Positions 33,767-41,592 of a DNA stretch of 56,568 nucleotides are shown piece after piece. Numbering within the stretch: the stretch's first letter is position 1; the number at the start of each line of letters is the position of its first letter. This DNA comes from Winogradskya humida. Its GTDB lineage: Bacteria; Actinomycetota; Actinomycetes; Mycobacteriales; Micromonosporaceae. The DNA lies in assembly GCF_016862215.1 (NCBI RefSeq), contig NZ_BOMN01000025.1:1-56568 (forward strand), given 5' to 3'. The position numbers and the translations under genes were made by a program. A model generated the notes under the pieces. The model worked only from the letters and a program-made list of their open reading frames with translations, was not told the DNA's origin and made no database searches.

Positions 33767-34750
33767 ATGCGTCGCGCTGCCGCGCTTCTCCTCGTGCTCG
33801 CCCTCGCCGGGTGCACCTCGCACCCGAAGCCCGAGCCGCCACCGGCCCCCGACCTGACCAGCCCGCCGGCCGCGGTCGCCGTCAACCCCGGACCGTTCGA
33901 GGCCGGGCCCGTCGGCGCCCCGGCCTCGGGCGCGTACGTCGGGGCGTGGATCAAGCCGGCCGACCTCAGCGACAAGGGGCGGCTGCGGGCCGTCGACTCG
34001 CTGGAGGACGACCTCGGGCGGCCGCTGGACATCGTCAACACGTACCGCCGCTTCGAGCAGCTCGTCGGCACCGACTCCGACTACGAGCTGCTCGGCGAGG
34101 GCGCGACGCTGATGGTCAGCTGGGCCACCGGCGACAACCGCTCGATCACCGCGGGCAACTACGACCGGCTGATCCACAAGCAGGCCCGGGCCATCAAGGC
34201 CGTCGACGCGCCGGTGCTGCTGCGCATCCGGTGGGAGATGGACCGGCCCAACCTGCGGGCCACGATGTGGTCGGGTGCGGACTACGTCGCCGCGTACAAG
34301 CACATCCGCGAGATCTTCGCCGAGGAGCACACGAAGAACGTCTCCTGGGTCTGGTGCCCGACCGCCGAGGGTTTCGCCCGCGGGGACGCCCCGGCCTTCT
34401 ACCCCGGCGACGACCAGGTGGACTGGACCTGTGTCGACGTGTACGCCGGCAACGCGTTCCAGCCGATCGGCGCGCTGATGGGCCCGTTCCTGCAGTGGGC
34501 CGCCGAGCACCCGAAGCCGATCATCATCGGGGAGTTCGGGGTGGCCCGCGCGTGGGGCTCGGCCGGGCGCGCGGCGTGGCTGTCGGACGCCGAGCGCACG
34601 TTCAAGGCGAACCCGCAGATCAAAGCCGTCGTCTACTTCGAGTCCGACCCCGACGGCAACGGCCCCAACCAGCAGTTCCAGCTGACCGGGGACGAACCCG
34701 CATTTGACGCCTTCACCCGGCTCACCGAGGACCCGTACTTCAATCAGTGA
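33767..34750 (+). CDS. GH26-like glycoside hydrolase lipoprotein
   Basis: A 327-residue lipoprotein with lipobox LAGC (Cys at residue 16) and a Pro-rich spacer. The rest is a TIM-barrel-like domain with the GH26 Glu pair in plausible places: RIRWEMDRP (Glu near 155, acid/base) and IIIGEFGVA (Glu near 256, nucleophile). GH26 enzymes cut beta-mannan or related beta-glycans. In this setting it may trim or release the locus polymer at the cell surface. It begins five bases after the methyltransferase and converges with the WecG/TagA gene, overlapping it by 11 bases. Confidence 0.75.
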   Translation: MRRAAALLLVLALAGCTSHPKPEPPPAPDLTSPPAAVAVNPGPFEAGPVGAPASGAYVGAWIKPADLSDKGRLRAVDSLEDDLGRPLDIVNTYRRFEQLVGTDSDYELLGEGATLMVSWATGDNRSITAGNYDRLIHKQARAIKAVDAPVLLRIRWEMDRPNLRATMWSGADYVAAYKHIREIFAEEHTKNVSWVWCPTAEGFARGDAPAFYPGDDQVDWTCVDVYAGNAFQPIGALMGPFLQWAAEHPKPIIIGEFGVARAWGSAGRAAWLSDAERTFKANPQIKAVVYFESDPDGNGPNQQFQLTGDEPAFDAFTRLTEDPYFNQ

Positions 34751-35519
34751 TCGCCTGGGCGAGGAGCCGGAGCGCGTACGGCGCGTCGTGTCTGAGGTAG
34801 CGACCGGCGAGGCGCTTCGGTTCCGTGCCGAGGCGGTGCGCCCATTCGAGGCCAGTGCGCTGCATCCAGCGTGGCGCCCGGTCGATGTCGCCCGCGACGA
34901 AGTTGACGGCCGCGCCGCAGCCCATGAACCAGGCTCGGGGCAGGGCCTCGCGGAGGCGGTCGATCACAGCCTCCTGCTTGGGGAAGCCGAGGCCGACGAA
35001 GACCAGGTCCGGGTTGGATTTTGCGATTGTCGCGCGCTGCCGGGCGTACAATTTGGGGTGATTTTCAAAGCCGTGAGGGGGACAGAGCGTCCCCGCGATG
35101 GTGAGTCCGGGGTGGTCTGCGGCGAGTCGCTCGCCGGCGCGGGCGGCACCGTCCTTGCGGCCGTCCATGGCCGGCCTGCCACCCAGGATGAAGATCGACC
35201 GGCCGTCGCGGGCAAGGCCCGCGGAGAGTGACCGGATCAGGCTGCTGCCGGCCACCCGTTCGGGCAGTGGGGTGCCGCTGAGCCGGCTCGCCCAGACCAG
35301 GGGCATGCCGTCGGCCACGGTCAGATCCGCGCTGTTCAGGTATGCCCGCGCGCCGTCGTCGCGCCGGGCCTGCCGCAGGATGTCGATGTTCGGCGTGATG
35401 ATCCGGCCGCCGCGACCCGTCGCGATCGCCTCGCGCACCACCGCGACCACCTCGCCCTCGGTGATCGGGTCGAAGCCCGTGCCGTCCAGCCGCACGCGCT
35501 CGAAAGCCTCGATGGACAC
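34740..35519 (-). CDS. WecG/TagA/CpsF family glycosyltransferase (GT26)
   Basis: A 259-residue GT26. Visible are RIITPNIDILRQARRD (the TPNxD active-site strand), ADGMPLVWASRLSG, and NPDLVFVGLGFPKQE. The family transfers the second sugar (ManNAc, ManNAcA or glucose) to a lipid-linked first sugar. The start GTG 35519 is supported by GGAGG eight bases upstream. It faces away from the second sulfotransferase across a 62-base shared regulatory region and overlaps the GH26-like gene at its 3' end. Confidence 0.87.
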   Translation of the reverse strand: MSIEAFERVRLDGTGFDPITEGEVVAVVREAIATGRGGRIITPNIDILRQARRDDGARAYLNSADLTVADGMPLVWASRLSGTPLPERVAGSSLIRSLSAGLARDGRSIFILGGRPAMDGRKDGAARAGERLAADHPGLTIAGTLCPPHGFENHPKLYARQRATIAKSNPDLVFVGLGFPKQEAVIDRLREALPRAWFMGCGAAVNFVAGDIDRAPRWMQRTGLEWAHRLGTEPKRLAGRYLRHDAPYALRLLAQAITD

Positions 35520-35540
35520 CCGTCGCCTCCTTACCCGTTG

Positions 35541-35566
35541 TTCGCTCGTTATAGGAGCGAAACGAG
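35541..35566. promoter_or_regulatory. overlapping dyads in the divergent GT26/sulfotransferase region
   Basis: TTCGCTC (35541-35547) pairs with GAGCGAA (35555-35561), and CTCGTT (35545-35550) pairs with AACGAG (35561-35566). The two dyads overlap, so only one could form at a time as RNA; as DNA they are a plausible operator controlling both divergent genes. Confidence 0.35.
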
Positions 35567-35581
35567 TGAAGGTGGGCCAAA

Positions 35582-36514
35582 GTGGCACGGGTACTTTATT
35601 TGGGCGGATTGGGACGAAGCGGTACCACACTCGTCGAACGTCTGCTCGGCGAGCTGCCGTCGGTCCGCACGCTCGGCGAGATCGTGCACCTCTGGCAGCG
35701 CGACATCCGGGACAACGAACGTTGCGGCTGCGGCTCCCGGTTCGCGGCGTGCTCGTTCTGGCGCCGGGTCGGTGACCTCGCCTTCGGCGGCTGGGCCAAT
35801 GTGGACGTGAACCGGGTGCACGCGCTGCGCGACGCGGTGGAACGGACCCGTTACATCCCGCGGCTCGCTCGCGCTTACCACCCCGATCCCCAGGTACGCG
35901 AGTACGCGAGCTTCTACTCCCGCGTGTACGCCGCCGCGGCCGAGGTCTCCGGCGCGTCCGTGGTCGTCGACTCGTCCAAGCACAGCGCACTCGCCCACGT
36001 GCTGCGCTGGGCCGACGACATCGACCTGCGGGTCGTGCACGTGGTGCGGGACGCGCGCGGGGTCGCGTACTCGTGGACCAAGACCGTCGCCCGCCCCGAG
36101 GCCGACGGCAGCGACATGACGCGCTACTCCCCCGGCCGCTCCGCCCTGCTCTGGAACGCACACAACGCGGCCTTCGGGCTGCTGGCCCGCCGCGGAGTCC
36201 CCGTGCGCCGGATCCGCTACGAACAGTTCCTCGAGGACCCGCGCACCGCACTGCTGTCGCTGGCCGGATTCGCCGGCCTCACGATCAAGCCGTCGGACCT
36301 GGACTTCCTCGGTGACGGGTATGCGGACCTCGGCGTCGGGCACAGCGCGGCCGGCAACCCGATGCGCTTCACCGTCGGGCGGCTGCCGCTGCGGCGCGAC
36401 GACGCCTGGGTCCGCTCGCTGCCTCGTAGCCAGCGACGACTCGTCGGTGCCGTCTGCGCGCCCATGCTGCGGGCGTACGGCTACCCCCTCAACCCCTCCC
36501 TGGAGCCGTCATGA
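35582..36514 (+). CDS. PAPS-dependent sulfotransferase (second copy, divergent type)
   Basis: A 310-residue sulfotransferase unlike the one at 30651. The phosphosulfate loop GGLGRSGTT is at 8-16, the 3'-phosphate segment VVHVVRDARGVAYSW is near 150-164, and between them is a Cys-rich RCGCGSRFAACSFW (Cys 48, 50, 57). That region, with GEIVHLWQR before it, resembles actinobacterial and cyanobacterial sulfotransferases in polysaccharide loci. GTG 35582 has GGTGGG just upstream (AAGGTGGGCCAAA). It overlaps the following GT2 by four bases (ATGA). Confidence 0.87.
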   Translation: MARVLYLGGLGRSGTTLVERLLGELPSVRTLGEIVHLWQRDIRDNERCGCGSRFAACSFWRRVGDLAFGGWANVDVNRVHALRDAVERTRYIPRLARAYHPDPQVREYASFYSRVYAAAAEVSGASVVVDSSKHSALAHVLRWADDIDLRVVHVVRDARGVAYSWTKTVARPEADGSDMTRYSPGRSALLWNAHNAAFGLLARRGVPVRRIRYEQFLEDPRTALLSLAGFAGLTIKPSDLDFLGDGYADLGVGHSAAGNPMRFTVGRLPLRRDDAWVRSLPRSQRRLVGAVCAPMLRAYGYPLNPSLEPS

Positions 36515-37425
36515 ACTGGCCTTCCGTAGGCGTTGTCATCCCCACCCGCGACCGGCCCACCCTGCTGCGCAAGACGCTCGACGCGGTCCGCGCGCAGAAC
36601 TACCCAGGCGCTTTGAAAATCATCGTTGTGTACGACCAGACCGAACCCGACTACCTCCTCGCTTCACTGCCGGGCGCCCAGGTCCTCGTCCTCACCAACT
36701 GGCGCACCTCCGGGCTGGCCGGCGCCCGCAACACCGGGATCCTCGCCCTGGACACCGAGTTCGTGGCGTTCTGCGACGACGACGACATCTGGGCGCCGGA
36801 CAAGCTGCGCCACCAGGTCGCCGCCCTGGTCTCCGCGCCGGAGGCCGAGTTCGCCACCTGCGCCATCGAGGTCGAGTTCGAGGGCCGGACCACCCCGCGA
36901 CTGGCCGGCCGTAGCCGGGTCACGGTGGATGAGCTGGCCCGGTCCCGCCTGGCGATGCTGCACTCCTCTTCTTTTCTGGTACGCCGCAGCGCGCTGGGCG
37001 AGGACGCGATCGGACTCGTCGCCGAGGATGCGCCGGGCAGCCAGAACGAGGACTGGGACCTGCTGCTGCGGGCAGCGCGCCGGAACCCGATCGTGCACCT
37101 GGACGAGCCGCTGGTGCGGGTGCTGTGGGGGCGGACCTCGCACTATGCGTACGAGTACGCCACCAAGATCTCCTCGCTGCGCTGGATGATGCAACGCCAC
37201 CCCGAGATCAGCGGCTGCGGTCCGGGCGCCGCTCGCGTCTACGGGCAGCTCGCGTGCTGGTCCGCGGCCACCGGTAACCGGTCACAGGCTTGGCAGTTCA
37301 GCAAGGAGGCCGTACGCGCGAATTGGAAGGAACCGCGCACCGCTATCGCCCTCGCCGCGATGACCGGAGCGGTGAAGGTGGAAAACGTGCTGTCTGCGCT
37401 GCACAAACGCGGGCGAGGGATCTAA
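36511..37425 (+). CDS. family 2 glycosyltransferase
   Basis: A 304-residue GT-A enzyme: VGVVIPTRDRPTLLRKTL at the start, NTGILALDTEFVAFCDDDDIW with the DxD nucleotide-sugar/metal site near 83-96, and NEDWDLLLRAAR as the ED acceptor motif. A C-terminal helical part of about 60 residues follows. No membrane segment is seen, so it acts on the cytosolic face. The ATG at 36511 overlaps the sulfotransferase stop, suggesting that this sugar and the sulfate are added in sequence. Confidence 0.88.
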   Translation: MNWPSVGVVIPTRDRPTLLRKTLDAVRAQNYPGALKIIVVYDQTEPDYLLASLPGAQVLVLTNWRTSGLAGARNTGILALDTEFVAFCDDDDIWAPDKLRHQVAALVSAPEAEFATCAIEVEFEGRTTPRLAGRSRVTVDELARSRLAMLHSSSFLVRRSALGEDAIGLVAEDAPGSQNEDWDLLLRAARRNPIVHLDEPLVRVLWGRTSHYAYEYATKISSLRWMMQRHPEISGCGPGAARVYGQLACWSAATGNRSQAWQFSKEAVRANWKEPRTAIALAAMTGAVKVENVLSALHKRGRGI

Positions 37426-37458
37426 CACACTCTTTTGCGCACACCCGCTCACCGGGTA

Positions 37459-37475
37459 GTGTTCGCACGTGTTCG
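37459..37475 (+). promoter_or_regulatory. direct repeat GTGTTCG upstream of the deoR-galT operon
   Basis: GTGTTCG occurs at 37459-37465 and again at 37469-37475, with the palindrome CACGTG between and overlapping them (37466-37471). It lies about 55 bases ahead of the regulator start. DeoR/GlpR proteins often bind short direct or inverted repeats in their own promoter, so autoregulation is a reasonable guess. Confidence 0.35.
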
Positions 37476-37527
37476 AAATAGTGCGGTTCCCGCTCTGCCT
37501 TCTTGTGCACTTTGCGGCTGGGCGCTG

Positions 37528-38304
37528 ATGCTCGCCCAGCAGAGACAGGCCGCGATCCTTGACCGGGTGCGCGCCGCGGGTGGCGTGCGCGTCAGTGAGC
37601 TCGCCACGGAATACAACGTCTCCGACATGACGATCCGCCGCGACCTGGAAACGCTTGCAGAGCGTGGCCTACTCGCGAAGGTACACGGCGGAGCGACCAC
37701 GGTCAGCCCAGGATCCGCGCACGAGCCGGGATTCGCCGCCAAATCCGTGCGCCAGCGCGCCGAAAAAGCCGCCATGGCCATGCGCGCCGCGTCCCTCGTC
37801 TCCCCCGGCGACGCGATCGCCCTCTCCGCCGGCACCACCACCGCGGGTCTCGCCCAGCGCCTCGTCGACGTCCCCGACCTGACCGTGGTCACCAACTCGA
37901 TCCCGGTCGCCGACGTCTTCTACCGCGCCGGCCGCCCCGACCAGACGGTTGTCCTCACCGGCGGCACCCGCACCCCCTCCGACGCCCTCGTCGGCCCGGT
38001 CGCGGTCGCGGCGATCGGCACCCTGCACCTCGACATGCTCTTCCTCGGCGTCCACGGCATGAGCGAACGCGCGGGCTACACCACGCCGAACCTCATGGAA
38101 GCAGACGTCAACCGGGCCCTGGTCGAAGCGGCGGAACGCCTCGTCGTCCTCGCCGACCACACCAAATGGGGAACGGTCGGCATTTCTTCTATCGTCCCGC
38201 TCGACCGCGCCGACGTGGTCATCACGGACGACCAGCTCGACGAAACAGCACGCACGATCCTCGCGGAACAGGTGAACGAACTCATGGTGGTGAGCGCCCA
38301 GTGA
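37528..38304 (+). CDS. DeoR/GlpR family transcriptional regulator
   Basis: A 258-residue regulator. The N-terminal winged HTH is QRQAAILDRVRAAGGVRVSEL and VSDMTIRRDLETL (about 4-50); the DeoR effector domain (sugar-phosphate sensing) follows, with SAGTTTAGLAQRL and TKWGTVGISSIVPLDRADVVITDD. The ATG at 37528 gives the usual N-terminus; longer frames add unrelated sequence. Its stop overlaps the GTG of galT, so it probably controls galactose use, sensing a sugar phosphate. Confidence 0.92.
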   Translation: MLAQQRQAAILDRVRAAGGVRVSELATEYNVSDMTIRRDLETLAERGLLAKVHGGATTVSPGSAHEPGFAAKSVRQRAEKAAMAMRAASLVSPGDAIALSAGTTTAGLAQRLVDVPDLTVVTNSIPVADVFYRAGRPDQTVVLTGGTRTPSDALVGPVAVAAIGTLHLDMLFLGVHGMSERAGYTTPNLMEADVNRALVEAAERLVVLADHTKWGTVGISSIVPLDRADVVITDDQLDETARTILAEQVNELMVVSAQ

Positions 38305-39392
38305 TCGAGAAGCGCACAGCGATCCGGCTGTCCGACGGCCGGGAGCTCATCTATTTCGATGAGACCCCGCTCCACGACCGCAACGAATGGCCGGACACCC
38401 GGGAGCTCCCGCCCCCGCCGCCCACTTCCCAGCTGCGCTACGACCCCCTGGTCGACGAATGGGTAGCAGTCGCCGCCCACCGCCAGACCCGCACTTTCCT
38501 GCCGCCCTCGGACAAGTGCCCGCTCTGCCCGTCCACCCCGGAGTTCGCCAGCGAGATCCCGGCGCCCGACTACGACGTGGTCACCTTCGAGAACCAGTTC
38601 CCGTCGTTCAGCGACCGCGTCAAGCCCGACGAGATCACCGCGCTGACCGACCTGGTCCCCGTCCGCCCCGGCGTCGGCCGCTGCGAAGTGGTCTGCTTCA
38701 CCAGCGACCACAACAGCTACTTCGGCAACCTCACCCCGGCCCGGGTCCGCACGGTCGTCGACGTCTGGGCCGACCGCACCACCGAGATGTCGGCCCTGCC
38801 CGGCGTCGCCCAGGTCTTCCCCTTCGAGAACCGCGGCGTGGAGATCGGCGTCACCCTGAACCACCCCCACGGCCAGATCTACGCCTACCCCACGGTCACC
38901 CCCCGGACCCAGGCCATGCTCAGGGCCGCGTCCCGCCACGCCGAGAAGACCGGCGGCCGCAACCTGTACGCCGACGTCCTCGCCGCCGAGATCAAAGCCG
39001 GCGTCCGCATCATCTCCGCCAACGAGCACTGGACGGCGTACGTCCCCGCCGCCTCCCGCTGGCCCTTCGAGGTCCAGATCGCCCCGAACCGCCACGTCCT
39101 CGACATCCCCGCCCTGAACGACGCGGAGAGGGACGCCTTCGGCCCGCTCTACCTGGACATCCTGAAGCGCTTCGACGCCCTCTTCGACAAGCCGATGCCC
39201 TACATCTCCGCCTGGCACCAGGCCGTCACGGGCGAGGGCCGCGAGCTCGGCTACCTGCACCTGCAGCTCTTCAGCATCCGCCGCGCCGCCGACAAGCTGA
39301 AGTTCCTCGCCGGCTCCGAATCCGCCATGGGCTCGTTCATCAACGACGTCATCCCCGAGAAGGCCGCTCAGACCCTGCGCGACATCATCTGA
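38301..39392 (+). CDS. galT: galactose-1-phosphate uridylyltransferase
   Basis: A 363-residue HIT-fold enzyme of the Leloir pathway: Gal-1-P + UDP-Glc to UDP-Gal + Glc-1-P. The catalytic HPH triad is NHPHGQIYAYP near 186-196; CPLCP (Cys 73 and 76) supplies the expected Zn/Fe ligands, and HLQLFSIRR follows at the C-terminus. GTG 38301 overlaps the deoR stop (GTGA). galK and galE are not in the window. UDP-Gal could feed the polysaccharide genes upstream. Confidence 0.96.
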   Translation: MIEKRTAIRLSDGRELIYFDETPLHDRNEWPDTRELPPPPPTSQLRYDPLVDEWVAVAAHRQTRTFLPPSDKCPLCPSTPEFASEIPAPDYDVVTFENQFPSFSDRVKPDEITALTDLVPVRPGVGRCEVVCFTSDHNSYFGNLTPARVRTVVDVWADRTTEMSALPGVAQVFPFENRGVEIGVTLNHPHGQIYAYPTVTPRTQAMLRAASRHAEKTGGRNLYADVLAAEIKAGVRIISANEHWTAYVPAASRWPFEVQIAPNRHVLDIPALNDAERDAFGPLYLDILKRFDALFDKPMPYISAWHQAVTGEGRELGYLHLQLFSIRRAADKLKFLAGSESAMGSFINDVIPEKAAQTLRDII

Positions 39393-39401
39393 TCCTCTCT
39401 C

Positions 39402-39434
39402 CGAGCCCCGCCGGGCTTCTGCTCTCGGCTTTTT
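39402..39434 (+). terminator. galT: rho-independent terminator after galT
   Basis: CCGAG (39402-39406) pairs with CTCGG (39424-39428), enclosing an inner AGCCC/GGGCT stem, and is followed by CTTTTT (39429-39434). It lies ten bases after the galT stop. Confidence 0.6.
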
Positions 39435-39435
39435 G

Positions 39436-39759
39436 TCACTCAGGGCGGCCTCGTGCGCATTGCGGCCGGTGCCCGGGAACACCACGGTTCGTCCGCCGTG
39501 GCACCGGGCAGGTCAGTTTCTGCCCGCTCACCTCGAGGGGCTTGATGGTCGCCGCCTCGGCGTTGAGCGTTCCTTAGCCGTACAGGTGCACTGCCGCGTA
39601 GCCCGCGCCCGAGGAGAGCAGGATGGCGAGGCCGACCCCGATCACGTACTTCCGGGGCTTCCTCTTCGCGATCTTCTTCGCGATCTTCTTCGCCTGGGCT
39701 TGGACGGCAGCGTCGGAATACCCCAAGGTCCCGAAGTGTCCTCTTTGTCCGCGGAACAT
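39436..39759 (-). pseudogene. decayed small secreted/membrane protein gene interrupted by TAA
   Basis: On the minus strand a frame from about 39759 reads a lysine-rich stretch (AKKIAKKIAKRKPRK), a membrane segment (YVIGVGLAILLSSGAGYAAV) and then TAA at 39576-39574. The same frame continues after the stop as GTLNAEAATIKPLEVSGQKL, which looks like the mature start of the common actinobacterial secreted proteins that have this membrane anchor, and then degenerates to a TGA at 39438-39436. I read this as a remnant with a nonsense mutation and a lost 3' part. A real 61-residue membrane peptide ending at 39574 is the alternative. Confidence 0.45.
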
Positions 39760-39907
39760 GCGGCCAGACCGGCCGCCCGCAGAAGCTGACGCCGCCCACA
39801 CCCCGCCGAACCGCAACCGCGCGTCGGAGTTAGCCCAGGTCGCGGCAGGGATGGGCTGTTCCGTCCGAACCTCGCCCCGGCCCCTGACGGACAGGCACAC
39901 GCGGGCC

Positions 39908-39952
39908 GGGGATTTGAGGGGCGGGGATTTGGGGGGCGGGGATTTGGGGGCG
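39908..39952 (+). repeat. 15-bp G-rich tandem repeat, three units
   Basis: GGGGATTTG recurs at 39908, 39923 and 39938, a 15-bp period (unit GGGGATTTGRGGGGC). The runs of four to six G make it a strong candidate for G-quadruplex formation on the plus strand. The rest of 39760-40240 holds no gene I can support. Confidence 0.8.
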
Positions 39953-40103
39953 GGGGGCCCGGGACAAGGCCCCCCGCTGGGAAGGGACGGCAGGCGTCAC
40001 GCCCACAGACCGCGCCGGCCGAGAGGAACCGGTCGGCGCCCGGGACAAGGCAGCCAAACCGGCGGGCGACTCCTCAGCCATCGCGGCCGTCATCCGTCCT
40101 ACT

Positions 40104-40127
40104 GGGGTAAACGACCGTCGTTTCCCC
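40104..40127. promoter_or_regulatory. orphan operator-like palindrome
   Basis: AAACGAC (40109-40115) and GTCGTTT (40117-40123) form a perfect 15-bp dyad around one C, extended by GGGG (40104-40107) and CCCC (40124-40127) with a single extra T. The centre is too tight for an RNA hairpin, so it looks like a DNA operator of the TetR kind. No supported gene starts beside it. Confidence 0.5.
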
Positions 40128-40196
40128 TGGTAACGAAGCCTAAACATGCGGTTTGCCGCATTTATTCTATTCCGTTGCACGTCCCCGGAAACACAA

Positions 40197-40229
40197 CCGC
40201 CGGCCCGCTCGTCATGAGCGGGCCGGCGG
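40197..40229. terminator. icd: strong terminator after icd
   Basis: A perfect 14-bp stem, CCGCCGGCCCGCTC (40197-40210) with GAGCGGGCCGGCGG (40216-40229), and a GTCAT loop. Read from icd (minus strand) it is followed by TTGTGTTT. It starts 16 bases after the icd stop. Confidence 0.75.
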
Positions 40230-40244
40230 CGGAGTGACCGAAAA

Positions 40245-41459
40245 TCAGGCGAGCTTGCGCGCCAGGTTCTCGTCCAGGGCGTTCATGAACTCGTCGGTCG
40301 TCAGCCACGGGGCGTCCCGGCCGATGAGCGACGCGAGGTCCTTGGTCATCTGACCGCCCTCGACGGTCTCGACGCAGACCTTCTCCAGCGCGAGCGCGAA
40401 CTCGGTGACCGCCGGGGTCCCGTCCAGCAGACCGCGGTGCTTGAGGCCGCCGGTCCAGGCGAAGATCGACGCGATCGGGTTGGTCGACGTCTTCTCGCCC
40501 TTCTGCCACTGGCGGTAGTGGCGGGTCACGGTGCCGTGGGCCGCCTCGGCCTCGACGGTCTTGCCGTCCGGGGTCATCAGGACAGACGTCATCAGGCCCA
40601 GCGAGCCGAAGCCCTGCGCCACCGTGTCGGACTGCACGTCGCCGTCGTAGTTCTTGCAGGCCCAGACGTAGCCGCCCTCCCACTTGAGCGCGGCGGCGAC
40701 CATGTCGTCGATCAGGCGGTGCTCGTAGGTCAGCCCGGCCTTCTTGAAGTCCTCGGCGAACTCGGACTCGAAGATCTCCGCGAACAGGTCCTTGAACCGG
40801 CCGTCGTAGGCCTTCAGGATCGTGTTCTTGGTCGACAGGTAGACCGGGTAGTTACGAGCCAGGCCGTAACGGAACGACGCGCGCGCGAAGTCCCGGATCG
40901 ACTCGTCGTAGTTGTACATACCCATGGCCACGCCACCGGCCGGGAAGTCCGAAACTAGGAACTCCATCGGCGCCGAGCCGTCCGTCGGCGTGAACGTCAT
41001 CGTCAGCTTGCCCGCACCCGGCGCGACGAAGTCGGTCGCCTTGTACTGGTCGCCGTGCGCGTGCCGGCCGATGATGATCGGCTTGGTCCAGCCCGGTACG
41101 AGCCGGGGCACGTTCTCCATGATGATCGGCTCGCGGAACACAACGCCGCCGAGAATGTTACGGATCGTGCCGTTCGGCGAGCGCCACATCTTCTTGAGGC
41201 CGAACTCCTCGACGCGCGCCTCATCCGGGGTGATCGTCGCGCACTTCACGCCGACGCCGTGTCGCTTGATGGCGTTGGCCGAGTCGATGGTCACCTGGTC
41301 ATCGGTCTCGTCGCGATACTGGATCGACAGGTCGTAGTACTCGAGGTCGACGTCGAGGTAAGGCAGGATCAGCTGCTCCCGGATCTGCTTCCAGATGATC
41401 CGGGTCATCTCGTCGCCGTCGAGCTCCACGACCGGGTTGTTGACCTTGATTTTCGCCAT
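40245..41459 (-). CDS. icd: NADP-dependent isocitrate dehydrogenase (dimeric, type II)
   Basis: A 404-residue enzyme oxidising isocitrate to 2-oxoglutarate. Sequence marks of the eukaryote-like dimeric class are [16 protein letters not shown] at the start, [18 protein letters not shown] (substrate site Ser), the clasp-region [22 protein letters not shown] (metal Asp residues) and [11 protein letters not shown], whose His-Gly-Thr-Val-Thr-Arg-His binds NADP. The ATG at 41459 has GGAG upstream. A dyad fitting the AcnR operator lies about 35-50 bases ahead, so iron- or citrate-linked control is possible. A strong terminator closes the gene. Confidence 0.97.
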   Translation of the reverse strand: MAKIKVNNPVVELDGDEMTRIIWKQIREQLILPYLDVDLEYYDLSIQYRDETDDQVTIDSANAIKRHGVGVKCATITPDEARVEEFGLKKMWRSPNGTIRNILGGVVFREPIIMENVPRLVPGWTKPIIIGRHAHGDQYKATDFVAPGAGKLTMTFTPTDGSAPMEFLVSDFPAGGVAMGMYNYDESIRDFARASFRYGLARNYPVYLSTKNTILKAYDGRFKDLFAEIFESEFAEDFKKAGLTYEHRLIDDMVAAALKWEGGYVWACKNYDGDVQSDTVAQGFGSLGLMTSVLMTPDGKTVEAEAAHGTVTRHYRQWQKGEKTSTNPIASIFAWTGGLKHRGLLDGTPAVTEFALALEKVCVETVEGGQMTKDLASLIGRDAPWLTTDEFMNALDENLARKLA

Positions 41460-41494
41460 CGGCCGGCGCTCCTCTCACGGGACACGTGCTTTAG

Positions 41495-41510
41495 CAGTAC
41501 GAGCGTACTG
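41495..41510. promoter_or_regulatory. AcnR-type operator upstream of icd
   Basis: CAGTACGAGCGTACTG fits CAGNACnnncGTACTG, the operator consensus I remember for the TetR-type repressor AcnR of corynebacteria and mycobacteria. The dyad extends by one pair on each side (GCAGTACG-AG-CGTACTGC, 41494-41511). It lies 36 bases ahead of the icd ATG at 41459. The same site is also about 80 bases ahead of the rightward small membrane protein gene. Confidence 0.6.
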
Positions 41511-41592
41511 CATGAAGCACGAAGATCGCTGCCGGGCCGCCATGACCGGCGGCACAGACAACACTGGCATGGGCGATCTACCCTTATCCACG

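Noticed and set aside
39830..40180. A minus-strand gene of about 116 codons covering the palindrome and G-run repeat
   Set aside because: PAPQI repeats are only the translation of the 15-bp array, and the remaining composition is not protein-like.
39623..40237. A plus-strand gene of about 200 codons starting with a Phe-rich hydrophobic segment
   Set aside because: The hydrophobic part is the antisense of a Lys/Ile repeat, the rest is repeat-derived, and there is no ribosome site.
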